Notes: generated by a model from the letters alone, not told the origin. A stretch of DNA of 64,000 nt from NCEH01 sp002257205 (GCF_043195105.1 NZ_JBAFWO010000010.1); one strand, 5' to 3'. Positions 9,995 to 22,002 are shown, numbered from the stretch's first letter. Made by a program: numbers and translations.

Positions 9995-11166
9995 CGCGCG
10001 CCTCTCATGCCGGCGGGGGCGAGGGGATTGTCAGTGAGCGCCGCGCGGTCCGGCGTATCCACCTGCGGGATGCCGAGAAACGCGGAGAACAGGCGCCGCA
10101 CCACCGCCGGGTCGAGATCGCGCACGATCATCACGAGCCGCGTGCGGTGGTCGTCGTCCGGCCAGGCGGGCAGGCGGGTGGGCGGGTGCATCACATGCTG
10201 CACGCCGTGCAGCACGATGGGGGCGTCCGGATCGTCGGCGAGTTTCACGATGCCCTTCAGCCGCAGCAGGTTCGCCCCATAGGTGGCGCGCAGCAGCTCC
10301 AGGAACAGGTCGAGGGTGGAAGCGGAGATGGCGGCATCGGTCGCCAAGGTGAACGCCTTGATTCGTTCGTCATGGCGATTGGGGTCATGCGACGCGCCGG
10401 TCTCTTCCTCGGCGGCGGCGATGCGCTCCTCCGCCAGCCAGCGGGCGACATCGGGGACTTTGCCGCTCGGATCATAAAGGCCGGCCTGGAGCAGGGCTTC
10501 GCCCGTGGCCTCGCCCTTCGCGGCATCGAGCAAAGGCGCGGCGGGGGCAAGCTGGCGCAGCCGCGCTTTCAGGGCCGCGAGCGCGGCGCGCTGGGCCTCG
10601 GTCTCCACGAGATCGGTCTTGGTGAGCACCAGCCGGTCGGCCATGGCCGCCTGCTTCACCGATTCGCCTTGGGCATCGAGGGTGGCGTCGCCGTTGATCG
10701 CGTCCACCACCGCCACTACGCCGTCCAGCCGATAGCGCATCACCAGATAGGGATGGGTCATCAGGGTGAAGAGGATGGGGGCGGGGTCGGCGAGGCCGGT
10801 GGTCTCGATCAGCACGCGGGAGAAGGGCGGCAGGCGGTTGTTGTCGCGCCCGCGCAGCAGGTCTTCCAGCGCGGTGACGAGGTCGCCGCGCACGGTGCAG
10901 CACACGCAGCCGCTCGCCAGCAGCACCACGCCTTCCGAGACCTCGCGCACGAACAGATGGTCCAGGCCGATCTCGCCGAATTCGTTGATCAGGACGGCGG
11001 TATCGGCGAGCGCGGGGTCGGCCAGCAAAGCGTTCAGCAAGGTGGTCTTGCCCGCGCCGAGAAAGCCGGTGAGCACCGTGACCGGGATCGGCTCGGGCGG
11101 TCCCGCCCGTTTCGCGGGGGAGGATGCGGCCGGTGCGGCCTCGGGGAGCGGCGGCGAGGAAATCAT
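9991..11166 (-). CDS. CobW/COG0523 family GTPase, putative metallochaperone
   Basis: This 391-residue P-loop GTPase has Walker A GFLGAGKT (residues 34-41), the family-defining metal-binding CVCC (87-90), an LTKTD guanine-specificity motif near 180 and a C-terminal CobW_C domain from about 275. Members insert or deliver Zn, Co or related metals. The first 25 residues are a Pro/Ala-rich extension. A His/Asp-containing stretch (SHDPNRHDERIKAF) precedes the C-terminal domain, where many COG0523 proteins have His-rich linkers. No zur box or cobalamin genes are nearby, so the metal is unknown. It leads a two-gene unit with the DUF924 gene. Confidence 0.88.
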   Translation of the reverse strand: MISSPPLPEAAPAASSPAKRAGPPEPIPVTVLTGFLGAGKTTLLNALLADPALADTAVLINEFGEIGLDHLFVREVSEGVVLLASGCVCCTVRGDLVTALEDLLRGRDNNRLPPFSRVLIETTGLADPAPILFTLMTHPYLVMRYRLDGVVAVVDAINGDATLDAQGESVKQAAMADRLVLTKTDLVETEAQRAALAALKARLRQLAPAAPLLDAAKGEATGEALLQAGLYDPSGKVPDVARWLAEERIAAAEEETGASHDPNRHDERIKAFTLATDAAISASTLDLFLELLRATYGANLLRLKGIVKLADDPDAPIVLHGVQHVMHPPTRLPAWPDDDHRTRLVMIVRDLDPAVVRRLFSAFLGIPQVDTPDRAALTDNPLAPAGMRGAR

Positions 11167-11735
11167 GTCATGTCATCCGCGAGGCGGGTCGCCTCAGAGG
11201 GGCGCCGCCGAACCAGGACCGCGCTCGCCTTGCCTATAGGGCAGTGCGGGCGAGGGGCCAAGCGGCGGCGGCGCCGATTGTCAGGCGCCGATTGTCCGGC
11301 CAAGCGCGACGGGCCAGTGTGGCTTACGAAGCGCGGCGGGATTCTGCGGCAGGGCTGTCAAAGCATCCGGCGCAAGGCGAGTTTTGTGCCTTGCCTTCGT
11401 ACCTTGCCCATGAAGACAGATGGGACGGGCGCGCGCCGCCGCAAGGGCATGGGGCAAGACCGGCATGCGGGCGGAATTGGCTTGTGGGCGAGACCTGCAT
11501 ACGGGCGGCACCGTCATGTGGGCCTGCGCCGCCCTCTATGCAAAATGACGTACGCCGCGCGATCGCTATCCATGCGGCCGGGCGCGTCGCTCGCTCCGGG
11601 CGCTGCCGGGCTGCGAAGCCGGCGGGATCAAGGGCGTCCGACGCGGATGAGCTCAGTCAGGGATAGGCGCGGATAGGGATAGTTGCAGTCAGGAATCGCC
11701 GCAGATGCGGGCTGCGTTCCACCGCAGCGCCGCCT
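11167..11735. other. Non-coding interval upstream of the cobW-type gene
   Basis: About 570 bp lie between the cobW-type start and a tandem repeat. Open frames here are rich in Arg/Ala/Pro with no domain signature, and several are extensions of antisense frames. I see no convincing gene, RNA or terminator. Confidence 0.5.
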
Positions 11736-11787
11736 GGCCTTGACCCTTCAGGCCTTGACCCTTCAGGCCTTGACCCTTCAGGCCTTG
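11736..11787. repeat. 15-bp tandem repeat, 3.5 copies
   Basis: The unit GGCCTTGACCCTTCA occurs three times head to tail (11736, 11751, 11766), followed by a 7-base partial copy. A second small direct repeat, CTTGGGCGTCCGG, follows immediately. The block lies about 80 bp beyond the stop of the minus-strand carboxypeptidase gene. Confidence 0.85.
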
Positions 11788-11866
11788 GGCGTCCGGTCTT
11801 GGGCGTCCGGCCTCGAACCGCTTTGGGCCATCCGGCCGGACGTCTGCCCTGAAGGGGCGCAAAAGC

Positions 11867-13342
11867 TCAGGCGCCGGGCTTGGTGCGGGCGGCCGGCGGC
11901 GGGCCGAAGGTGAGCGGATCGGCAGCGTCGATGGTGGCGGGCTTGGCCGGCTTCGGCTTCGGCTTGGAGGCCGGCTCGGCGGCGGCGGTGGCGCCGGCGG
12001 GCGTGGGCTTCTTGGCGGGCGTGGGCGCGCTGGTGGCGGTGCTCGCTTCCTTGGCCGGAGGCTTGGGCTTTGCAGCCGGCTTCGCGGCAGGTTTGGCGGC
12101 CGGCTTTTCGGCCTCTGTATCGCTCTTTGCCGCGGCATTCTTCGGCTTGGCGGCAGGCGCCTGCGGGTCCGCGTTGGCGGTGGCGGCGGGCTTCTTCTTC
12201 GGCTTGGGCTTCACCTCCGCCGGCATGGCGGTATCCGGGGACATCGGTGCGTTGCGTGGGCCGACGAACACCGGGATCGGCGGCATGGAGGGCGGCAGGT
12301 TTTGCAACAACGCTGCGCCGGCGCCCTTGCTCAAGCCGGCGGCAAGGTCCGCCGAGACTGCATAGGCGTTCGGCCCGGAACCGGGTGCACCGTACGCGTT
12401 TTCGTCCTCGTTCTCTGCCGCCTGCACGGCGCGCTTGCGTCCGCAGATCTGGGGCGACATGTCGGTGGGCGTGCCTCCCGTGTCGACCACCGTATCCAGC
12501 GTCGGCGAGGCGGCGCCGAAGATGGACCAGGAGGGCTGGAAGCCCTTTTCGAACAGCAGCGCCGCCTGCTCGGTGCGGGCGACTCCCGAGGGCGCGCCGA
12601 GAATAACTGCGATAAGCCGCTTGTTGCCACGCGTGGCGGTGGCCACCAGATTGAAGCCCGAGGCGCAGATGAAGCCGGTCTTCATGCCGTCGGCGCCGGG
12701 ATAGCGGTCGATCAGGCGATTGTAATTGCGCAGTACCCTTTTGCCGATCTTGATGGCGGGGATGCGGAACAGCATTTCATGTTCTGGAAAATGATAGATC
12801 AGCGCCCGCGCCAGCACCGCGAGATCGCGGGCGGTGGTGAACTGGTCGCTATTGGGCAAGCCGTTGGGATTCTCGAAATGGGAGCCGGCCATGCCGAGGC
12901 GGGCGGCGGTGTCGTTCATCTCGGCGACGAAGGACGGCACGCTGCCGCCCACCCCTTCGGCGATCACCACCGCCATGTCATTGGCCGATTTGACCAGAAG
13001 CATCTTCAGAGCATTGTCGAGCGTCACCTGGGTGCCCGGCGCGAACCCCATCTTGGTGGGCTGCATGGAGGCGGCATAAGGCGAGACCGTCATCAGCGTA
13101 TCGGGGGTGATGCGCCCCTCGCGCATGGCGTTCAGCGCCACATACACTGTCATCAGCTTGGTGACGGAGGCGGGATACCAGGGCTTGCCGGCTTCCTGCT
13201 GTTCCAGAACCTTGCCCGTGTCCGCTTCCACCAGGAGGATCGGGGTGGCGTGGCCTGCGGTCGCGAGCGCGCCGAGGGCGGCGATCGCGAGGGTCAGGCG
13301 GCGCAGCGCGCCGCGCGCGGACAGACAGGACAAGCCCGGCAA
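11867..13342 (-). CDS. dacF: D-alanyl-D-alanine carboxypeptidase (penicillin-binding protein 5/6, S11 family)
   Basis: This exported serine peptidase trims the terminal D-Ala from peptidoglycan stem peptides. With the start chosen here the triad motifs are SVTK (about residue 59), SAN (118) and KTG (220). A signal peptide of about 31 residues ends ATAGHA. The catalytic domain is followed by a tail of some 190 residues, low-complexity and Lys/Pro/Ala-rich in its second half. There is no ATG before the SVTK motif, so the start is non-canonical. I chose the TTG at 13342, which has GGAG six bases upstream and gives a normal signal peptide; a TTG at 13444 would add 34 residues. The symbol is by family and not certain. 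Confidence 0.87.
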   Translation of the reverse strand: MPGLSCLSARGALRRLTLAIAALGALATAGHATPILLVEADTGKVLEQQEAGKPWYPASVTKLMTVYVALNAMREGRITPDTLMTVSPYAASMQPTKMGFAPGTQVTLDNALKMLLVKSANDMAVVIAEGVGGSVPSFVAEMNDTAARLGMAGSHFENPNGLPNSDQFTTARDLAVLARALIYHFPEHEMLFRIPAIKIGKRVLRNYNRLIDRYPGADGMKTGFICASGFNLVATATRGNKRLIAVILGAPSGVARTEQAALLFEKGFQPSWSIFGAASPTLDTVVDTGGTPTDMSPQICGRKRAVQAAENEDENAYGAPGSGPNAYAVSADLAAGLSKGAGAALLQNLPPSMPPIPVFVGPRNAPMSPDTAMPAEVKPKPKKKPAATANADPQAPAAKPKNAAAKSDTEAEKPAAKPAAKPAAKPKPPAKEASTATSAPTPAKKPTPAGATAAAEPASKPKPKPAKPATIDAADPLTFGPPPAARTKPGA

Positions 13343-13530
13343 AGTTGGCTCCGTAGCTGGAAAGACCCCCGTGGCCTTGCTTTCCTTAGCTCTTTTCAGA
13401 GCATCCGGAAAGATGAAAGCGGCATGCGCGACCCTGCCATGCAAGCGTCAGCTTGGACGGGGGTCACGTACGGCGCCTGAATCGCGTGTCTCCAGGCGAC
13501 GCAGGATGCCGCGCCGCATTGCGGCGGTTC

Positions 13531-15315
13531 TCACGTTTCCGCGAGCGGACGAACCACATGCGTGCCATCGTCCAGGAATTGGGCCCGCGCCAGTTCCGCG
13601 AACCGCCCGCCGAGCCGCATCAATTGCTCGAAACTGCCCGCCTCGACGATGCGCCCGTCGTCGAACACCAGGATACGGTCGGCATTGCGCACGGTCGCGA
13701 GCCGATGGGCGATGACGAAGGTGGTGCGGCCTTTCATCACCTCGTCCAACGCCGCCTGCACCTTGGCTTCGGTGGTGGCGTCGAGGGCGCTGGTGGCCTC
13801 GTCGAGGATCAGGATCGGCGGATCCTTGAGCAAAGCGCGGGCGATGGAGAGGCGCTGGCGCTCGCCGCCAGACAGAGCCCGCCCGCGCTCGCCCACCAGG
13901 GCGTGCAGGCCTTCCGGATTGCGCTCCACCAGTTCCAGCGCCTGGGCACGGGACAGGGCGAGCCGCATCTCCTCCGGCGTCGCATCGGGCTTGCCAACCC
14001 GGAGATTGTCTTCGATGGAGCGGTTGAACAGCATCGCCTCCTGGAACACGACGCCGATCTGCCGCCGCAGCGAGGAGAGCGTGATGTCCCGGATGTCGGT
14101 GCCGTCCACCAGCACGCGGCCGGACTGGGGATCGAACACCCGGTGCAGCAGGGCAAGCGCGGTGGATTTGCCGGCGCCTGTCGTGCCCACCAAAGCGATG
14201 GTCTCCCCCGGCGCGGCGTGCAGGCTCACATCGCGCAGCGCCGAGCGCTTGCCGTCATAGGAGAAAGACACATTCTCGAAGCGCACGTCGCCCTTCACCG
14301 CCGCGAGGTCCGGGGCGCCGGGCCGCTCGCGCACGGCGCCGACAGTGTCCAGCACCTCGAAGAACTGGCCGAGCCCCGGCGCGCTCATCACCAGATGATT
14401 GACGAAGCTCACGGTGTGGTCGAGCCGGCCGATGAGCATGGTGGCGAAGCCCACATAGGTCACGATATCGCCGATCGCCGCGAGCCCCTGGAGATGCAGC
14501 CAGGTGCCGATCAGCAGGATAGCGAGGATGGTCAAGGTGGTGGCGGCCTTGGTGGCCATGGACACCACCGCCCACCAAGACAGAACGGGAATCTGCGCCG
14601 CCAGGAGCTGGGTCGCTGTGGCGCGCAGGCCGCTCACCTCGGCTTCGATGCGGGTATAGCTCTGGATCACCGCCACATTGCCGAGCGCGTCGGTGGCATG
14701 CTCGGCGAGGCTGGAATTGTGCTCCTCCACCTCCTGCTGCATCGCCTGGGTGCGGTTCAGCACATAGGCCGTGACGATACCGAACACCACGATCAGCGCG
14801 ATCAGCACCAAGCCGAGCCGCCAATTGATGTAGATGCCCACCGGCAGGAGAACCAGCAGCGAGACGATCGCCGCGCAATCCTCGCGGAAGAAGGACAGCC
14901 ACGTGCTCCAGAGCGAGTCGGTGCCCTGGAGCATCACCTTCAGCAGGCGGCCCGAATGGGTCTCGCCATGAAAGGAGAGGGGCAGCTGAAGCACGTGCTC
15001 GAAATATTCGGTGAGTACGCCCAGCCGCCGGCGATGGGCGAGGCGGTCGGCATGCAGCGAGATCAAAACGCCGGCGACGATGTTGAACAGGCCGAAGGCA
15101 ACCCAGGCCGCGAGCAGCGGGGTGAGAATTGTGACCAGCGAGGGGCTGCCCTCCCGCTGCGCCCCGGCCAGCGCCTCGATGATGCGACCGAACAGGATCG
15201 GCTCGGCGAACTGGGCCATGGCCAGCGCCACATTGCCGATGGCGAGCGCGAGGCCCACTTTGGCCAACGGCCCCAGCATGCTGAGGGCTCTCGCATAGAT
15301 GCGCAGCAATTGCAT
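13531..15315 (-). CDS. ndvA: Cyclic beta-1,2-glucan ABC exporter (NdvA/ChvA)
   Basis: This 594-residue half-transporter fuses six transmembrane helices (to about residue 320) with an ATPase domain: Walker A GTTGAGKST, signature LSGGERQRLS and Walker B ILILDEATSAL. It would work as a homodimer. The length and details such as GRIIEAL, SFHGETHSGRLLKVMLQG and LGQFFEVLDTV match NdvA/ChvA, which exports cyclic beta-1,2-glucan for osmoadaptation and host interaction. The glucan synthase ndvB is not in the window. A lipid-A/MsbA-type role is the main alternative. The gene lies between gyrB and dacF with gaps of 86 and 152 bp. Confidence 0.85.
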   Translation of the reverse strand: MQLLRIYARALSMLGPLAKVGLALAIGNVALAMAQFAEPILFGRIIEALAGAQREGSPSLVTILTPLLAAWVAFGLFNIVAGVLISLHADRLAHRRRLGVLTEYFEHVLQLPLSFHGETHSGRLLKVMLQGTDSLWSTWLSFFREDCAAIVSLLVLLPVGIYINWRLGLVLIALIVVFGIVTAYVLNRTQAMQQEVEEHNSSLAEHATDALGNVAVIQSYTRIEAEVSGLRATATQLLAAQIPVLSWWAVVSMATKAATTLTILAILLIGTWLHLQGLAAIGDIVTYVGFATMLIGRLDHTVSFVNHLVMSAPGLGQFFEVLDTVGAVRERPGAPDLAAVKGDVRFENVSFSYDGKRSALRDVSLHAAPGETIALVGTTGAGKSTALALLHRVFDPQSGRVLVDGTDIRDITLSSLRRQIGVVFQEAMLFNRSIEDNLRVGKPDATPEEMRLALSRAQALELVERNPEGLHALVGERGRALSGGERQRLSIARALLKDPPILILDEATSALDATTEAKVQAALDEVMKGRTTFVIAHRLATVRNADRILVFDDGRIVEAGSFEQLMRLGGRFAELARAQFLDDGTHVVRPLAET

Positions 15316-15467
15316 GGGCCCGTCCTCCCCGGATCGCGGCGCAGCAAAGCCGAGATAGGAGGCGCCCGCAAGGCGGCGAACCGCGCCTTGCGGCTATTTC
15401 GGCGGGCAGGGCGGACAGAGGGGGCGGAGGGCTCCGCCGTCACCCTGCGCTCGCGCAGGATCCGCGA

Positions 15468-17891
<2,424 letters not shown>

Positions 17892-18226
17892 GATGTGTCT
17901 CGAATCGTTGGAACGCTTGGATATCTTTTACCGCAAAGCCGCGGTTATTTGGTGGCAAGTGCCCATCTTATGGCCACCGCGACCGCGTGCCAGGGTCCGC
18001 GCCGTCAGCGCAGGGACCGCCTGATCGAAACGGGCGGCGTTGCATGCGAGAACAGCGGCAAGAAGGGCAGGGCGTGCCAAATCCATCACGCACGTGTGCG
18101 CCCGCGCGCGACGAACGTCAAGCCGGCAAGGCGTCGCTCTGCGCGCGGGCCGGGGCTCACGCGGGGGGTGGCTGTCGCGGCGCGAAGCAGGCCGAGCCGC
18201 CACGGGCTCCGCGCGCGCCGCCGGGA
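17892..18226. other. Non-coding interval between gyrB and arsH
   Basis: This 335-bp stretch upstream of gyrB should contain its promoter. I could not assign a convincing -35/-10 pair, and saw no short gene or hairpin. Confidence 0.4.
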
Positions 18227-18955
18227 TCAGCGGCCAGCCGGAGATTTCTTCGTCAATGCATCCTTGCGCGCGCTGAAATGGTCGGTGAGACAGGCCGAGG
18301 CGCCCCGGGTCAGCAGAGTGAATTTCATCAGTTCCTCCATCAGGTCCACGACACGATCATAAGAGGACGATGGCTTCATGTGTCCCTCTTCGTCGAACGC
18401 GTTATAGGCCTCGGCGACGGAGTATTGGCTGGGGATGGCGATCATGCCCATGCGCTGGCCGAGAATGCGCATCTGATCGACCGCGTTGAAGGATCGCGTG
18501 CCGCCGGAAATCTGCATCAGCGCCAGCGTCCTGCCCTGCGTAAGCTGGGCTGCGCCGGTGGCAAGGGGCAGGGCAGGGAGCAGGGGCAGGGGCAGCCAGT
18601 CGACCTGCGCCTTGAGGATCGTGGTCATGGCGCCATTGCTCTCCGGGCTGCACCACACCTGGCCTTCGGACCATGCGGACAAGCTGCGCAGCTCCGCGAC
18701 CTTTGGATGGTCCGCCGCGGTATCGTCGGGCGGGGGCAGGCCCAGCGGCTCGAAGATGCGCACTTCCGCCCCCAGCGTCTCGAGCAGAGCCCCCGCCTCC
18801 AGGGTCAGCAGGCGGCTGTAGGCGCGCGATCCGGCCGAACCATAGAGCAACAGGATGCGCGGCGGATGAGGCGGGGGCGGGGCGAACAGGGCCTGCGTAT
18901 CGGGCATGCGGAACGCTTCGCCCAACGCCTGGCCCGGGACGCTATGTTCAGCCAA
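18227..18955 (-). CDS. arsH: ArsH-type NADPH-dependent FMN reductase
   Basis: This flavodoxin-fold reductase belongs to the ArsH family, which oxidises trivalent organoarsenicals. Family blocks are clear: PPRILLLYGS, RIFEPLGLPPPD, HPKVAELRSLSAWSEGQVWCSPE, GAMTTILKAQVDWLPL, MQISGGTRSFNAVDQ and MKPSSSYDRVVDLMEEL. The start is uncertain: a TTG at 18955 with GGGGGGA seven bases upstream gives 242 residues and is my choice, while a TTG at 18988 (253 residues) and an ATG at 18907 are alternatives. It is an orphan, with no arsR, arsB or arsC nearby, placed between gyrB and recF. Confidence 0.86.
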   Translation of the reverse strand: MAEHSVPGQALGEAFRMPDTQALFAPPPPHPPRILLLYGSAGSRAYSRLLTLEAGALLETLGAEVRIFEPLGLPPPDDTAADHPKVAELRSLSAWSEGQVWCSPESNGAMTTILKAQVDWLPLPLLPALPLATGAAQLTQGRTLALMQISGGTRSFNAVDQMRILGQRMGMIAIPSQYSVAEAYNAFDEEGHMKPSSSYDRVVDLMEELMKFTLLTRGASACLTDHFSARKDALTKKSPAGR

Positions 18956-18988
18956 GGCGCGGTCCCCCCGCGTGGAGTAGGGGCGCAA

Positions 18989-19852
18989 TCCCGGGTTGCA
19001 GGATGTTCCGAAATCTTAGTGCGCGGGTGATGTGCACGGTATCGCAGGCCTATTTTGATCGGCGGTGATCGACATGAACGGCCTCCTACGTCGGCAGCTC
19101 TGGGCATCCCTTCCGGCTCCGCCAATGTCCGTGTGGAACCGGAAAATTTATCGGCGGCCCGCACAAGGGGCGCTGGTGATCTCGTGCATGTACACAACCG
19201 GAGCGTCTTGCGCGGGAAGGGACAAGGTGTACGCGAAGATCCTGCGCGCGGGATGGATAGGATCGGTGAACGTTCCGGCAAGCGTGAATCAATGGGCGAC
19301 GTTAATATAATCACCATTGGGCCAATTTTGAACATCGAATTCTTCACGATGATCTCAAAAATAACGAAGATCGCCAGTCAGCCGGGACGCCATTGCATGC
19401 CTCCGAAGCGGGGGGGTGGGCCGGTGCGGGCGCCGATCGAGCTTTTTTGGGTGGCGACCGTGGGGGCCTCACCGGACCAGCGGGATCGCACAGCGATGCA
19501 GGCGATGCGAGATGATCGACGCCCGTGCGGTGCCGCGCACCCGCGCACGACCAGCGCGGAAGAGGGGGCAGATGGGGGAGAGGGAATTTTGCGGCGCGTT
19601 GGGTGCGCGCGATTGTTCGCGGCGCAATTGTCCGCCTCACGCCGCGCGCAGGCGGAGGGGGGTCCGGCAAGCTCGGGCAGGTCGCTCGGGCGGGGTGCCG
19701 CTAAAGCGCGGATGACGCCACCGGACGGGCGGTCTGGATCAATGGAAATGTCGGGCCACGAAGGCCCGCGCTCCGACCTGCCCCAAGCAAGTGGGGCGGG
19801 AGCGCAGTGAATGCGCGGGTCCCGGAGTGGTCCTCAGGCGAACCGGCGGGTC
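18989..19852. other. Long non-coding interval with a local AT-rich patch
   Basis: About 860 bp lie between arsH and the L,D-transpeptidase gene. Bases 19290-19375 are conspicuously AT-rich for this genome (GTTAATATAATCACC, then CAATTTTGAACATCG). The 3' part holds strong stem-loops, listed separately. Open frames through it have scrambled composition and no recognisable domain, so I do not call a gene. An RNA gene or decayed sequence is possible. Confidence 0.5.
19752..19805. other. Tandem stem-loops downstream of the L,D-transpeptidase gene
   Basis: Hairpin 1 pairs CGGGCC with GGCCCG (19752-19768). Hairpin 2 pairs GCGCTCC with GGAGCGC, with an inner GCCCC/GGGGC (19768-19805). They lie about 50 bp past the stop codon of the minus-strand gene and lack a U-tract, so they are either processing or stability elements or the end of an unknown RNA. 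Confidence 0.5.
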
Positions 19853-20506
19853 TCAGCGCTGGACATAGACCCGCGTGCCCAGCGGAACGCGCTGGTACAG
19901 ATCGATGATGTCCTGGTTGAGCAGGCGGATGCAGCCGCTCGACACCTGCTTGCCGATGCTGTCCGGCTCGATGGTGCCGTGCAGGCGGAACATGGTGTCG
20001 CGGTCACCGTCATAGAGATAGAGCGCGCGCGGGCCGAGCGGATTGGTCTCGCCGCCCGGCAGGCCGGCGGCATAGGGGCCATAGCGTTCCGGCTGGCGCG
20101 CGATCATGTTCGCCGTGGGCGTCCAGTGCGGCCATTTTTCCTTGCGCTTGATGGTCGCCCAGCCGCTATAGCTATAGCCCTGCTTGCCCACGCCCACGCC
20201 GTAGCGGATCGCCTTGCCGCCCTTCTCGACGAAATAGAGAAACTTGTTCTCGATATCGACGACGATGGTGCCGGGCGGATATTTGGTGGGATAGTCGACG
20301 ATCTGGCGCAGGTAGATCGGGTCGATCTCCGACACGTCCACCGCATCCACCTCGAACGGCTCGCCAGGAACCGGGCCGTACATTGAAAGCGCCGCCGTGG
20401 AGGGGGCACCGCTATTATCGGTGACGCAAGCCGCTAGGAACAGCGGTGTGCCGAGAACGAAGAGCCGCCGGCTCAGAACGGCGGTGGGAAGGCTTTCGCT
20501 GGGCAT
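19853..20506 (-). CDS. L,D-transpeptidase lipoprotein (ErfK/YbiS/YcfS/YnhG family)
   Basis: This 217-residue periplasmic enzyme forms 3-3 cross-links in peptidoglycan or attaches proteins to it. The catalytic YkuD signature is visible as HGTIEPDSIGKQ followed by SSGCIRL, with the nucleophilic Cys. The N-terminus is SRRLFVLGTPLFLAAC, a lipobox (LAAC) preceded by twin arginines, implying a lipoprotein. The ATG at 20506 follows GGGGAC. It begins 136 bp after recF and reads in the same direction. A second, YafK-like L,D-transpeptidase occurs at 38.5 kb. Confidence 0.9.
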   Translation of the reverse strand: MPSESLPTAVLSRRLFVLGTPLFLAACVTDNSGAPSTAALSMYGPVPGEPFEVDAVDVSEIDPIYLRQIVDYPTKYPPGTIVVDIENKFLYFVEKGGKAIRYGVGVGKQGYSYSGWATIKRKEKWPHWTPTANMIARQPERYGPYAAGLPGGETNPLGPRALYLYDGDRDTMFRLHGTIEPDSIGKQVSSGCIRLLNQDIIDLYQRVPLGTRVYVQR

Positions 20507-20642
20507 GGGTCCCCGAAGCTGCTGCGAATCATGTCCACTTGGGTAGCATGCGCGGATTCGCGACGGGTGGCGAACGCGCCACACAGAGGGAAAAAGCACG
20601 GCCCGCCTGCGAAAAGCTCGTCCCGGGAGGGCGCGCGGCGTG

Positions 20643-21824
20643 TCAATCTTCCGCAACGACAGAGCCGGGGCTGACGGTGAAGCGCCGCGCCCCGTCAAGC
20701 CCTGCGAACACGCTCGGATCCGCCCCCGTCATCCAGACCTGCGCCCCGAGCCGGGCCAGCGCGGCGAATAGGCCGAGCCGCCGCTCGGCGTCGAGATAGG
20801 CCGCCACATCGTCCAGAAGCACAATAGGCGCAAGGCCTTGCATGGAAGCGACCAGGCGCGCGTGGGACAAGGCGAGGCCGATCAGCAGGGACTTTTGTTC
20901 GCCGGTGGAGCAGCGCGCCGCAGGCAGCGCCTTTTCCGCATGCGCCACCGTGAGGTCGCTCAGATGCGGCCCTTCCAGGGTGCGGCCGGCCGCCCGGTCG
21001 CGGGGCCGGCTGTCACGCAAAAGTGCGCGGTAGCTGTCTTCCACCCGCAAGGCCGGCGCATCGGACAGCATGCGTTCCACGTTTCCGTCTAGGGCGATCG
21101 CCGCAAGCGGAAAGGGCGATGAGGTGTCGCGGTCCGCGGCGATCTCGGCGGCGAGGCGGGCGACGGTCTCAAGCCGCGCGGCGGCAACCGCAATGGCCAG
21201 CTCCGCCAATTCGCGTTCAACTGCGTCGAGGAAGCGCGCGGTGCCGCCTTCCTCCAGTAGGCGATTACGCGCGCGCAACGCGCGTTCCAATGCGTTCACT
21301 CGCGTACCGTGTGTACCGTCCACGGCCAGCACCAGCCGATCGAGGAACCGGCGCCGGTCGGAGGGCGGACCGATGAACAGGCCGTCCATATCCGGGGTCA
21401 GCCAGACCACCTTGAGATGATCGAGGAAGGCGGTGGCGGAGGTTACGCTTTCGCGCTCGATGCGGCAGCGGCGCGCGCCGCCCGCACCTGCATCCATTCC
21501 GGTGCCGAGATGCGCCGGGCCGCAGATGCCCTCGATCTCGGCCGCGACGGCCCAGGAGCCATCGCCCGGATGCTGCGCAACCGTATCGAGCGCCGCGCGC
21601 CGCAGGCCGCGCCCCGGCGACAGCAGGGAGATGGCCTCCAAAAGATTGGTCTTGCCTGCGCCATTGGGGCCAGAGAGGACGATGGGGCCTTGATCCACGC
21701 TGAGCTGGGCGGAGCCATAGGAGCGGAAGCGGGTGAGAATCAACTTGCGGACCAGAGCGCGCGGCCCGGTTCGTGAAAGGGCGGGAGCGGCGGCGCCGGA
21801 CGCGGCATCAGGCGCGCGGGTCAT
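20643..21824 (-). CDS. recF: DNA replication and repair protein RecF
   Basis: This 393-residue SMC-like ATPase loads RecA at gaps and stalled forks. It has Walker A GPNGAGKTNLL near residue 53 after the typical LTRFRSYGSAQL start. The RecF block GLFIGPPSDRRRFLDRLVLAVD follows, then the ABC-type signature STGEQKSLLIGLALSHARLV and Walker B PIVLLDDVAAYLD. It carries about 25 extra Ala-rich N-terminal residues compared with many homologues, so an internal start is possible. It is the third gene of the dnaA-dnaN-recF series, 178 bp after dnaN. Confidence 0.96.
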   Translation of the reverse strand: MTRAPDAASGAAAPALSRTGPRALVRKLILTRFRSYGSAQLSVDQGPIVLSGPNGAGKTNLLEAISLLSPGRGLRRAALDTVAQHPGDGSWAVAAEIEGICGPAHLGTGMDAGAGGARRCRIERESVTSATAFLDHLKVVWLTPDMDGLFIGPPSDRRRFLDRLVLAVDGTHGTRVNALERALRARNRLLEEGGTARFLDAVERELAELAIAVAAARLETVARLAAEIAADRDTSSPFPLAAIALDGNVERMLSDAPALRVEDSYRALLRDSRPRDRAAGRTLEGPHLSDLTVAHAEKALPAARCSTGEQKSLLIGLALSHARLVASMQGLAPIVLLDDVAAYLDAERRLGLFAALARLGAQVWMTGADPSVFAGLDGARRFTVSPGSVVAED

Positions 21825-22002
21825 GCGATCTCAAGTCGGTTGAGGAACGGCGGGCGGAAACCTGAACATGGTCCTCGCCGCGCCGGACGCAAGGGGCGCC
21901 GGACGCAAGGGTCGCTGGAGTAAACGGCACCACGGCGAAGGGCGGGGGCGGGGCAGGGGGAACGGCGCGCTCCGCCTTGTTTTGAATCGCACCCGCCTCG
22001 GT

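Noticed and set aside
10147..11676. A 509-codon plus-strand frame running from cobW antisense into the gap
   Set aside because: Its first two thirds are antisense to the CobW-type gene and the rest has no domain or plausible start signal.
19055..19810. A 251-codon plus-strand frame in the arsH/L,D-transpeptidase gap
   Set aside because: Composition is Arg/Gly-rich and changes abruptly across the AT-rich patch; no ribosome site or domain is visible.
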